Source of the DNA: Hoeflea_A sp965228435 | GTDB lineage: Bacteria > Pseudomonadota > Alphaproteobacteria > Rhizobiales > Rhizobiaceae | Length of the DNA: 64,000 nt | Assembly (NCBI GenBank): GCA_965228435.1 | Contig: OZ245818.1 | Coordinates: forward strand, 1,860,001-1,924,000 | Direction: 5' to 3' | Shown here: positions 1 through 7,501 of the stretch, in pieces | How the letters are laid out: each line of letters opens with the position of its first letter | Position numbering within the stretch: position 1 is the stretch's first letter | The notes under the pieces: model-generated | What the model saw: only the letters and a program-made list of their open reading frames with translations | What the model was told of the DNA's origin: nothing | The model's database searches: none | Translations under genes and position numbers: made by a program

Positions 1-283
1 CCGGCACGCCACCAACACGCTCAACGCGCACGAAACCGTCGCGTTCGATCTTGCGCACCACGAAACCAAGCTGATCCATATGGGTGAACAACATAACCGC
101 CGGTGCCGACGGATCTCCGTCGATGGTCGCTATCAGATTGCCGAGACGATCTGTCTTGGTCTGCAGGCCTTCGGACCGAAGCGACGAAGCCAAGTGCGAA
201 CGCACCCGTCCTTCATGGCCGCACAGGCCGGGAATCGCCATCAGCGCGCGCAGATCCCGCTCGATATTGCTCTTCGAAACCAT
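1..283 (-). CDS. M42 family metallopeptidase, N-terminal part (runs off the left edge)
   Basis: Only the first 94 residues are in the window; the gene continues past position 1. The ATG at 283 opens a frame with a CGHEG stretch (residues 21-25) and FTHMDQLGF (66-74), where His68 and Asp70 match the metal-binding region of M42 glutamyl/deblocking aminopeptidases. These are cytosolic di-metal peptidases that form large tetrahedral particles. The start lies 5 bases after the stop of the BtpA-like gene, so the two are probably co-transcribed. Some family members were annotated as endoglucanases, so the substrate should not be assumed. The family call is fairly safe; full length and active site cannot be judged. 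Confidence 0.8.
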   Translation of the reverse strand, partial: MVSKSNIERDLRALMAIPGLCGHEGRVRSHLASSLRSEGLQTKTDRLGNLIATIDGDPSAPAVMLFTHMDQLGFVVRKIERDGFVRVERVGGVP

Positions 284-288
284 CGAGT

Positions 289-1101
289 TCACGCGCCCCG
301 CGCCTTGCGGACCTGGTCCATGAAATCGGACGCCCGTTGCGGATCGACCGGATTCCAGGTGTCCCCGTCCACCTTCAGGCAGGAGCCGACGATGCAGCCG
401 TCGGCGATCGCAAACGTGTCGGCGACCGTGGCGTGTTTGACGCCGGTATTGGCCAGCACCGGCACCTCGGGCAGCACATTCTTGACGCTTTCGAGCTCCT
501 CCAACTTCGCGGCCTCGCCGGTGATCTGTCCGGATACGAGCACGGCGTCGGGAAGGCTCGAAAACACAGTGCTTCGGGCCCGATCGGCTAGGGAGCGGCT
601 GTCGAGGGAGTGGGCAAACTCGGCAGAAATATTGAACAGCACCGCAAGATCCTTGCGTCCAAGCCGGTTGCGATAGCGGATCGCCTTGCCCGCGTCCGGC
701 GCCCAAACGCCCATGTCGGACGCGTAAACGCCAGTGAAGATTTCACGCACGAAAGAGGCGCCCGTCGCGGCAGCAACCGCCATGGTCGCCTGCGGGTCCC
801 ACAGCACGTTGACCCCGAAGGGGACCGTGATTTCGCCGCTTAGGCAACCGACGACATAAGCCATTGCCGATGTCGAAGCCGTGTCAACCTGCAGCTCATA
901 GGGCCGATCATTCTCGTTGCCGAACATCACGGCATCGAAGCCGGCAGCTTGCAATGCCGTGAGGTCCTTGCGCGCGCTTGCGACGATGGCCGCGATTCCG
1001 CCCTCCTCGTCGTAGAGCGGGCTACCGGGCAACGCGCCCAGATGGATCATGGCGATGGCCGGCTTGGTGTTTCCGAATATACTAGCGAATGGCGACGCCA
1101 T
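289..1101 (-). CDS. BtpA/SgcQ family TIM-barrel protein
   Basis: A 270-residue soluble protein that matches the BtpA/SgcQ family. The N-terminus carries AIAMIHLGALPGSP (about residues 14-27), the hallmark opening strand, and NTGVKHATV near residue 220 with GSCLKVDG near residue 240 look like the phosphate-binding end of a barrel. BtpA was first linked to photosystem I stability in cyanobacteria; in proteobacteria these genes sit in sugar operons and their reaction is unknown. I start at the ATG at 1101 because a strong GAGGAGGGAA ribosome-binding site precedes it. A longer frame to 1290 has no such support. It is followed directly by the M42 peptidase. Confidence 0.75.
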   Translation of the reverse strand: MASPFASIFGNTKPAIAMIHLGALPGSPLYDEEGGIAAIVASARKDLTALQAAGFDAVMFGNENDRPYELQVDTASTSAMAYVVGCLSGEITVPFGVNVLWDPQATMAVAAATGASFVREIFTGVYASDMGVWAPDAGKAIRYRNRLGRKDLAVLFNISAEFAHSLDSRSLADRARSTVFSSLPDAVLVSGQITGEAAKLEELESVKNVLPEVPVLANTGVKHATVADTFAIADGCIVGSCLKVDGDTWNPVDPQRASDFMDQVRKARGA

Positions 1102-1207
1102 GCGGTTCCCTCCTCGTTCGAAAAACCGTATCACTGGCTCATCCCCGCTGTCCAACCGCCGGCAGCATTTGCCGACGCAAGTCGCGCCTAACGGAGTGAT
1201 TCTGAAG

Positions 1208-2230
1208 ATGAAAACCAGGCACTGGCAGCGAATAGACAATGGCGGTCTGACCTTCACCGAACTGGGCATGGGGACCGCACCACTGGGCAATCTTTATCGG
1301 GCGGTGCCCGACGAGGAGGCCGATGCCACACTCCAACACGCCTGGGACGTCGGTTGCCGTTACTTCGACACTGCGCCGCTTTACGGTCTCGGCCTGGCCG
1401 AATCCCGACTGAACCGGTTCCTGCGGGGAAAGCCTCGTGAGGAGTATGTGCTGTCGACCAAGGCCGGACGTCTGCTGGAAGTCTGCAGCCCTGATCTGCG
1501 CACCGGCATCGGCAAGTTCTTCGACACACCGAACCGGCGGGAGCATTTCGACTATTCCTATAACGGCATCATGCGGTCGTTCGAATTCTCGCTGGAACGG
1601 CTCGGTGTCGACCGGATCGACATCCTATTCGCCCACGACATCGATATCTTCAACCAGGGCAGCCGCGAGGTGATGGATTCGCGCATGGCCGATTTCCTCG
1701 CGTCGGGCTACCGCGCCATGCTCAATCTGCGCGAACAGGGCGTGATCAAGGCCATCGGCGCCGGCATCAACGAATGGCAACCGGCGCAGCACATGCTCGA
1801 GCGCTGCGACATGGACATTTTTCTGCTGGCCGGCCGCTACACGCTGCTCGAGCAGGAAGCGCTCGACAGCTTTCTGCCGCTTTGTGAATCGCGAGGCGTC
1901 GGGATCGTCCTGGGTGGTCCCTACAATTCCGGAATTCTGGCAACCGGAGCCAAACCCGGAGCCTTCTACAACTACGATCCGGCCCCGCCGGACATCATCG
2001 CCAAGGTCGACGCCATCGAGGAGGTGTGCACACGCCATGGTGTGCGACTGATTGAAGCAGCGCTCCGTTTTCCGCTGCTGCACCCGAGCGTGGTCTCGAC
2101 AATCCCCGGAGCCCAATCGGTAGACCAGGCTGCCGGCAATGCCGACATCATTGAGGCAGACATTCCAAAAGCGCTGTGGAGCGACCTCAAATCGAAAGGA
2201 TTGGTGCGCGAGGATGCGCCGACGCCCTGA
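1208..2230 (+). CDS. Aldo/keto reductase (D-threo-aldose 1-dehydrogenase-like)
   Basis: A 340-residue member of the aldo/keto reductase superfamily, NAD(P)-dependent (beta/alpha)8 enzymes. The catalytic tetrad is visible: Asp54 and Tyr59 in FDTAPLYG, Lys85 in STKAG and His143 in LFAHDID. The C-terminal part (VVSTIPGAQS) fits the cofactor phosphate region. Overall it resembles the L-fucose/D-threo-aldose 1-dehydrogenase and pyridoxal dehydrogenase branch; the exact substrate is not readable. The ATG at 1208 has an upstream GGAGTG. It is divergent from the BtpA-M42 operon across 106 bases, which suggests a shared sugar-related role. It converges with irr, with 4 bases between stops. Confidence 0.85.
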   Translation: MKTRHWQRIDNGGLTFTELGMGTAPLGNLYRAVPDEEADATLQHAWDVGCRYFDTAPLYGLGLAESRLNRFLRGKPREEYVLSTKAGRLLEVCSPDLRTGIGKFFDTPNRREHFDYSYNGIMRSFEFSLERLGVDRIDILFAHDIDIFNQGSREVMDSRMADFLASGYRAMLNLREQGVIKAIGAGINEWQPAQHMLERCDMDIFLLAGRYTLLEQEALDSFLPLCESRGVGIVLGGPYNSGILATGAKPGAFYNYDPAPPDIIAKVDAIEEVCTRHGVRLIEAALRFPLLHPSVVSTIPGAQSVDQAAGNADIIEADIPKALWSDLKSKGLVREDAPTP

Positions 2231-2234
2231 GGGA

Positions 2235-2681
2235 TCAGGCGTCCTTTTTGCGGCGAAGGCGGATCACCACATCGACATGGGAAATTTCCATGCCTTCGGG
2301 GATCTGCGGCAAGCCGCTCACCGTCATCTCACCCTGCGGGACGTCGATCACCCTGTTTTCTCCCTCCAGGAAGAAGTGATGGTGATCTGAGACATTGGTG
2401 TCGAAATAGGTCTTGGAAGACTCAATCGCGAGGACGCGCAACATTCCCGCATCCGTGAACTGATGCAATGTGTTGTAGACCGTCGCCAGCGAAACCGGAA
2501 AACCGACCGTCTCGGCCTCTTCGTGCAGTTCCTCGGCCGTCAGATGGCGGTCGCCTTTGGAAAACAGCAACTCGGCCAATGCGATGCGCTGCTTGGTCGG
2601 CCGCAGACCGGCCGCTCGAAGCCGATCACCGGCATCTCGTGTCGGGCTTGAGTCTATCTGGTTGCTATGCATGCGGTTCAT
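2235..2681 (-). CDS. irr: Iron response regulator Irr (Fur family)
   Basis: A 148-residue Fur-family repressor/activator of the rhizobial Irr type. It has the winged-helix part (LRPTKQRIALAELLF, about 26-40; SLATVYNTL, 64-72) and the tri-histidine run at residues 100-102 (DHHHFF) that in Irr takes part in haem binding. It lacks the N-terminal haem regulatory motif known from Bradyrhizobium Irr, as is usual for Rhizobiaceae-type proteins. In these bacteria Irr accumulates under iron limitation and represses haem and iron-sulphur synthesis genes. It is divergent from fabA, a neighbourhood common in Rhizobiales. Two in-frame ATGs (2681 and 2672) are possible starts. Confidence 0.93.
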   Translation of the reverse strand: MNRMHSNQIDSSPTRDAGDRLRAAGLRPTKQRIALAELLFSKGDRHLTAEELHEEAETVGFPVSLATVYNTLHQFTDAGMLRVLAIESSKTYFDTNVSDHHHFFLEGENRVIDVPQGEMTVSGLPQIPEGMEISHVDVVIRLRRKKDA

Positions 2682-2710
2682 CTCGATCGCAAACGGTTTG
2701 CTTTCGCCTC

Positions 2711-2739
2711 TATATATCCGTAGATCGACGCTGTTTCAA
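2711..2739 (-). promoter_or_regulatory. Predicted sigma-70 promoter of irr
   Basis: Read on the minus strand, TTGAAA (2734-2739) and TATATA (2711-2716) are separated by exactly 17 bases. The start of irr lies 30 bases further on. No clear iron control element (TTTAGAA..TTCTAAA type) was seen nearby. Confidence 0.55.
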
Positions 2740-2742
2740 TAG

Positions 2743-2759
2743 TGGAGTTTTTTCCTCCA
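2743..2759. repeat. Inverted repeat TGGAG-N7-CTCCA between irr and fabA
   Basis: Five-base arms TGGAG (2743-2747) and CTCCA (2755-2759) flank a T-rich spacer just upstream of the irr -35 box. It could be an operator for either divergent gene or chance; short arms make this weak. Confidence 0.25.
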
Positions 2760-2926
2760 ATTTGCGCGCAAGCACTGATTTCCGGGGTCTGGCGGGTTAT
2801 CACGGTTGTAAGTCAACCTGGAAACCCATAAGGGAAGTCCGGTGGTTTTCGCCGCCAAACAAGCTGTGCTAGGTTCGCCTGGCAACGGCGCCGGCGGCGC
2901 GTCGATTTCGGGAGATCAGAATCCAT

Positions 2927-3439
2927 ATGAATACCAGGCAGTCGAGCTTTTCCTACGAGGACATTTTGACCTGCGGACGGGGCGAAATGTTCGGACCCGG
3001 CAACGCGCAACTGCCTCTGCCGCCAATGCTGATGTTCCACCGCATCACCGCCATTTCCGACGAGGGCGGAGAGTATGGCAAGGGCTATGTGCGGGCCGAG
3101 TTCGACGTGACCCCAGACACCTGGTTTTTCGACTGTCATTTCCAGGGAGACCCGGTTATGCCCGGATGCCTCGGCCTCGATGCGCTGTGGCAACTGACAG
3201 GCTTTTTTCTGGGCTGGCTTGGCGAGCCGGGACGCGGCCGGGCTATTTCCTGTGGTGAAGTGCGTCTGACCGGCATGGTGACACCGGAAACGAAACTGGT
3301 CGAATTCGGCGTCGATTTCAAACGCGTCATGCGCGGACGGCTTGTCCTGGGCATCGGCGACGGCTGGGCAAAAGCCGATGGCGAACCATCCTACAAGGCG
3401 AGCGATCTGAGGGTCGGCCTGTTTCAGGAAAAGGCCTAG
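2927..3439 (+). CDS. fabA: 3-hydroxydecanoyl-ACP dehydratase/isomerase FabA
   Basis: A 170-residue cytosolic enzyme that dehydrates 3-hydroxydecanoyl-ACP and isomerises trans-2- to cis-3-decenoyl-ACP, the branch point to unsaturated fatty acids. The active-site His71 sits in WFFDCHFQGDPVMPG and the partner Asp85 in LGLDALWQL; these equal His70 and Asp84 of E. coli FabA. The length matches the family (about 171). The ATG at 2927 follows a GGAG site. It is the first gene of fabA-fabB-fabI and is divergent from irr. Confidence 0.96.
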   Translation: MNTRQSSFSYEDILTCGRGEMFGPGNAQLPLPPMLMFHRITAISDEGGEYGKGYVRAEFDVTPDTWFFDCHFQGDPVMPGCLGLDALWQLTGFFLGWLGEPGRGRAISCGEVRLTGMVTPETKLVEFGVDFKRVMRGRLVLGIGDGWAKADGEPSYKASDLRVGLFQEKA

Positions 3440-3517
3440 CAGCCTGTTGACTGGACACCTACATGGTGTCATCCGGGTGCCACGCCAGATTTGCCGCGCC
3501 CTTCGAAAGGAATGCAG

Positions 3518-4738
3518 ATGAAACGCGTTGTCGTCACCGGCCTGGGGATCGTGTCGTCCATCGGCAGCGACGCCCAAGAGGTTACCGCGTCGCTGCGTGA
3601 TGCCCGCTCCGGCATTTCGTTTTCCGAAGAATTCGCTGAGCACGGTTTCAAATGTCAGGTCTGGGGTGCCCCGACGCTCGACCCGAGCGATCTTGTCGAC
3701 CGGCGTGCCCTGCGCTTCCTGAGCAAAGGCGGTGCCTGGAATCACGTTGCCATGCAGCAGGCCATCGACGATGCCGCCCTCGAGGAATCGGACATCACCA
3801 ACGAACGGACCGGGATTGTCATGGGCTCGGGCGGCCCGTCGACGCGAACGATCGTCGATGCGGCCGACACGACGCGGGAGAAAGGCAGCCCGCGACGGAT
3901 CGGCCCGTTCGCCGTGCCGAAAGCCATGTCTTCGACGGCGTCCGCGACACTCGCCACGTGGTTCAAGATCCACGGCGTCAACTATTCGATTTCCTCCGCC
4001 TGCTCGACATCGGCTCACTGCATCGGCAACGGCTACGAGCTCATCCAGATGGGCAAACAGGACGTCGTCTTCGCCGGCGGCCACGAAGATCTCGACTGGA
4101 CCATGTCCAACCTGTTCGATGCCATGGGCGCCATGTCGACCAAATACAACGATGTAGCGTCGACCGCGTCTCGGGCCTATGACGTCACGCGCGACGGGTT
4201 CGTCATTGCCGGCGGCGCTGGCGTCCTGGTTCTGGAAGAACTCGAGCACGCCAAGGCTCGCGGCGCCAAGATCTATGGCGAGATCATCGGCTACGGCGCC
4301 ACCTCCGACGGCTACGACATGGTCCAGCCCTCCGGAGAAGGCGCCATCCGTTGCATGAAGCTGGCGCTCGCCGGCGTCGAGGGACCGGTCGATTATATCA
4401 ACACGCACGGCACGGCAACGCCGATCGGCGACAGCCGCGAAGTCAGCGCCATCCGGGAAGTGTTCGGCGACGCGATACCGCACATCGCCTCGACCAAATC
4501 GCTGACCGGACACTCTCTTGGTGCCGCAGGCGTACAGGAATCCATCTATTCACTCCTGATGATGCAGGAACGCTTTATTGGGGAAAGCGCGCACATCACG
4601 GAACTGGATCCGGAATTCGAAGGCGTACCGATCGTGCGGGAACGCATCGACGATGCCCGGATCGATACCGCGCTGTCGAACTCGTTCGGCTTCGGCGGAA
4701 CCAACGCAACCTTGGTATTCAGGCGGTACGGGGGTTAG
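3518..4738 (+). CDS. fabB: 3-oxoacyl-ACP synthase I FabB
   Basis: A 406-residue condensing enzyme that elongates acyl-ACP with malonyl-ACP and works with FabA to make unsaturated fatty acids. The nucleophile Cys162 lies in SISSACSTSAH, and the two catalytic histidines lie in NTHGTATPIGD and KSLTGHSLGAAG. I start at the ATG at 3518, 7 bases after AAAGGA; an ATG six bases earlier is the alternative. It is 78 bases downstream of fabA and 11 bases upstream of fabI, so the three form one operon. Confidence 0.95.
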   Translation: MKRVVVTGLGIVSSIGSDAQEVTASLRDARSGISFSEEFAEHGFKCQVWGAPTLDPSDLVDRRALRFLSKGGAWNHVAMQQAIDDAALEESDITNERTGIVMGSGGPSTRTIVDAADTTREKGSPRRIGPFAVPKAMSSTASATLATWFKIHGVNYSISSACSTSAHCIGNGYELIQMGKQDVVFAGGHEDLDWTMSNLFDAMGAMSTKYNDVASTASRAYDVTRDGFVIAGGAGVLVLEELEHAKARGAKIYGEIIGYGATSDGYDMVQPSGEGAIRCMKLALAGVEGPVDYINTHGTATPIGDSREVSAIREVFGDAIPHIASTKSLTGHSLGAAGVQESIYSLLMMQERFIGESAHITELDPEFEGVPIVRERIDDARIDTALSNSFGFGGTNATLVFRRYGG

Positions 4739-4749
4739 GGGACGCGGAT

Positions 4750-5562
4750 ATGGGAGACTTGATGAAGGGCAAGCGCGGCCTGATCATGGGCGTCGCCAAT
4801 GATCATTCGATTGCCTGGGGGATCGCCAAGGCACTGCACGGCGAAGGCGCCGAACTCGCTTTCACCTATCAGGGAGAAGGCTTCGGCAAACGGGTGCGGC
4901 CGCTGGCAGAGCAGGTGCAGTCGGAAATCGTATTGCCATGCGACGTCGAGGACATCGAGACGGTCGACGCGGTGTTTGAGACATTGGGAGAGCGTTGGGG
5001 ATCGCTCGATTTCCTGGTTCATGCCATCGGCTTCTCTGATCGCAACGAACTGAAGGGGCTCTATGCCGACACGACCCGTGAGAACTTCTCGCGCACCATG
5101 GTGATCTCCTGCTTTTCGTTCACCGAAATCGCCAAGCGGGCCGCCGGTCTGATGGGCGACGGCGGGGCGATGATCACATTGACCTACGCCGGCTCGACGC
5201 GGGTCATGCCCAACTACAACGTCATGGGCGTCGCCAAGGCGGCGCTTGAGGCGAGCGTTCGCTATCTGGCGGCCGACTACGGACCAAGCGGCATCCGGGT
5301 CAACAGCATCTCCGCCGGTCCGGTGCGCACACTGGCTGGCGCCGGCGTTTCCGACGCACGCGAGATGTACAACTATCAGCAGCGCAACTCGCCCATGCGC
5401 CGCAATGTCACCATAGACGATGTCGGCGGTTCGGCGCTCTACCTGCTGTCCGACCTGTCACGCGGCGTCACTGGCGAAGTACACTATGTCGATTCCGGCT
5501 ACCACGTGACGTCCATGCCGGTTCTGGACGAGTTGAAGACCCAGTGGTCGAACGGAAAGTAA
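4750..5562 (+). CDS. fabI: Enoyl-ACP reductase [NADH] FabI
   Basis: A 270-residue SDR-fold enzyme that reduces trans-2-enoyl-ACP, the last step of each fatty-acid elongation cycle, and the target of triclosan. The N-terminal GLIMGVANDHSIAWG is the FabI nucleotide-binding signature, and NYNVMGVAK gives the Tyr-x6-Lys catalytic pair. Length equals the family norm. ATG 4750 follows a G-rich Shine-Dalgarno; ATG 4762 is an in-frame alternative. Last gene of the fab operon; converges on the RTX protease gene with 7 bases between stops. Confidence 0.95.
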   Translation: MGDLMKGKRGLIMGVANDHSIAWGIAKALHGEGAELAFTYQGEGFGKRVRPLAEQVQSEIVLPCDVEDIETVDAVFETLGERWGSLDFLVHAIGFSDRNELKGLYADTTRENFSRTMVISCFSFTEIAKRAAGLMGDGGAMITLTYAGSTRVMPNYNVMGVAKAALEASVRYLAADYGPSGIRVNSISAGPVRTLAGAGVSDAREMYNYQQRNSPMRRNVTIDDVGGSALYLLSDLSRGVTGEVHYVDSGYHVTSMPVLDELKTQWSNGK

Positions 5563-5569
5563 GCGTCCG

Positions 5570-7300
5570 TCAGACCACCCAGATGCCGTCATCGTAATCG
5601 ACATCCGCATTGATGCGGTTTTCGATGCTTTCCGAAAACGAAACCAGTATGGCGTCGCGGCCGAGGCCACCATCCATGGCGCCCACCCAGAAATCGTAAC
5701 CTGCCTGATCCGGCAGCCGCTTCAGCACGTTCTGGTACATCGCATCGACATAATCCTCGTTGCTGGGATTGCTGCCATAGAGTGCGGCGAATTCCGTGGC
5801 GGCGAGAAACTGATCGGCCAGGTGATCCTGCTTGTCGACATTTGGATTGTTGGCGTCCAGGTCGTCAAGGACCTGCGTCCAGTAGCGCAGCCCGCCTTCA
5901 TCCGGCGTGCGGCCGTAGGCGGCACCGTAGATCCTGTACGCGAAGCCGACATTGTCGCTACCGATGTCGAACACGTAGTCCCCATCCGCCATATCCAGCC
6001 GCTCAATGCCAAACAGCAGGTCGATGTCGCCATTCGACTTGGTAAGCAGAATGCTCCCATCAACCTGCAAATCCTGGACATAATCGGCTCTCACGCCGTC
6101 ATAGACGACGGTGTCGGTGCCTTCGCCGCCATCAATGCGGTCGGCACCGCCCTTGCCGGCGATGCGGTCGTTGCCAGCATTGCCCGTGAGGGTGTTGGCT
6201 GCATCATTGCCTGTGATCACGTCGTTGCCGGAGCCACCAATGGCGTTTTCTATCAGTGTGCCGACGGCCAGCGACATGTTGCCAATCAGCCCGCCAATGT
6301 TGGAAAAGATGCCGGTGGATGTTCCTGTAACAACGGTCAGGTCGATGGTCTGGTCTGCACCAAAGCCGGAAAAATCCACCGTATCGTTGCCGCCGTCGTC
6401 GACAATGCAGAAAGCCGCCTCATCAGCATAATCGGCCAGTGCATTCAACACGGCACTGCGTCCCTGATTAATGCTCGTGTTGAAGCCGTAGATCGTGTTT
6501 TCGACAAACGCCGAAGAACCATAAAAGCTTCGCAAGGCCTCTATATCGGCCGCCATGGGTGTCAGCACATAGGCAAAATCGGCGTTCACGACCGTATTCA
6601 TGTCCTGATCGAAATAGGACATGATCGTCTGTTGCCAGGAATCGTTCAGGGCCACGTTGGATCGGTCCGCAGCGGCGTCGTTGCTATCGGTCACATAGAC
6701 CGGTTCGTAGTCAGGGCTTCCGTCAGCATTGTAGGGACCGGGATGCCCCAGCCCGAGTGTGTGCATTATCTCGTGCACGATCGTCTGATAGGTGTACCCG
6801 TTGATGTCGGTGTCGCCGCCATTCCAACCCGGATCGATATTGACCCACGCGACATCCGTGTAGCGGTGATCGGTCTGGCCGTTGCCGCTCAAGTGAAAGT
6901 TCGCAACCGCATAGGCGCCGCTTTCAACGTCGGTGAAGTAGATATCGACGTTCGGATCCGCCTCCAATGCGCGAACAAATTCCAGGCCAAGAATTTCCTC
7001 AAGATACTGAAAGGCGTGGTCGACGAGGGCCCGGTGATGGTTCGACAGGCCATCAAGGTCGTCTGCTGCACCGTCAACACCTTTCAGCTCGTCATAAACA
7101 TAGTAAATCCGTCCATCATTGGCCCCCGTACCGGAAGAGCCGACGTTGAAAGAATGGTAGTAAACGGACCGGTAGTCCCAGTACCCATGGGTGAGGTAAT
7201 TGCTGATCTTGTCGATCGTGTAGTTGGTGAGCGCAGTCATGTTCGTCCGGTCCAGGGATTCAAGGGCGTGCAGAAGCGAGCCCTGCCATGGTCTCCCCAT
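5570..7300 (-). CDS. Secreted M10 (serralysin-type) RTX metalloprotease with C-terminal DUF4214-like domain
   Basis: A 576-residue protein without a Sec signal peptide. HEIMHTLGLGH (176-186) is the zinc-binding HExxHxxGxxH of metzincins, and IMSYF (226-230) is the Met-turn. Residues about 355-393 contain RTX nonapeptides (GGSGNDVITG, GNAGNDRIAG, GKGGADRIDG) that fold as a calcium beta-roll. Residues about 450-576 (AYGRTPDEGG, KRLPDQAGY) look like the DUF4214 domain found in secreted or surface proteins. Export by a type I ABC system is expected, but no transporter gene is in the window. ATG 7240 is an alternative start; neither has a good Shine-Dalgarno. The upstream 140 bases are AT-rich, and the gene sits between fabI and pnp, so it may be an insertion. 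Confidence 0.85.
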   Translation of the reverse strand: MGRPWQGSLLHALESLDRTNMTALTNYTIDKISNYLTHGYWDYRSVYYHSFNVGSSGTGANDGRIYYVYDELKGVDGAADDLDGLSNHHRALVDHAFQYLEEILGLEFVRALEADPNVDIYFTDVESGAYAVANFHLSGNGQTDHRYTDVAWVNIDPGWNGGDTDINGYTYQTIVHEIMHTLGLGHPGPYNADGSPDYEPVYVTDSNDAAADRSNVALNDSWQQTIMSYFDQDMNTVVNADFAYVLTPMAADIEALRSFYGSSAFVENTIYGFNTSINQGRSAVLNALADYADEAAFCIVDDGGNDTVDFSGFGADQTIDLTVVTGTSTGIFSNIGGLIGNMSLAVGTLIENAIGGSGNDVITGNDAANTLTGNAGNDRIAGKGGADRIDGGEGTDTVVYDGVRADYVQDLQVDGSILLTKSNGDIDLLFGIERLDMADGDYVFDIGSDNVGFAYRIYGAAYGRTPDEGGLRYWTQVLDDLDANNPNVDKQDHLADQFLAATEFAALYGSNPSNEDYVDAMYQNVLKRLPDQAGYDFWVGAMDGGLGRDAILVSFSESIENRINADVDYDDGIWVV

Positions 7301-7442
7301 TGGCGAGGCAAGAAACTTCTAGGGTATAGTTTTTACTGTTCTATCGGATTGATTTAATCCATGGCGACGCCAAACACCATGGGTTGCAAGTTAATTTTTC
7401 GTAATTTTTTTGCCCTTGTCGCAGGTCACTTGGTTAGCAAAC

Positions 7443-7476
7443 AAGAAAAACCCGCCATCCGAAGACAGCGGGTTGC
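7443..7476 (-). terminator. Rho-independent terminator of pnp
   Basis: On the minus strand the transcript leaving pnp forms AACCCGC..GCGGGTT with a 12-base loop, followed by TTTCTT. It lies about 26 bases after the pnp stop. Confidence 0.8.
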
Positions 7477-7501
7477 AATATTCAAACCTTGAAGGAAAAC
7501 G

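Noticed and set aside
2682..2926. Iron control element (ICE) between irr and fabA
   Set aside because: No TTTAGAA-type inverted repeat was found; only a TGGAG/CTCCA repeat is present.
2813..4513. 566-codon minus-strand open frame opposite fabA and fabB
   Set aside because: It is antisense to two clear enzymes, its product shows no family motif, and long antisense frames are expected in GC-rich codon use.
5822..7357. 511-codon plus-strand frame opposite the RTX protease
   Set aside because: No recognisable domain; the protease frame has complete zinc and RTX motifs.
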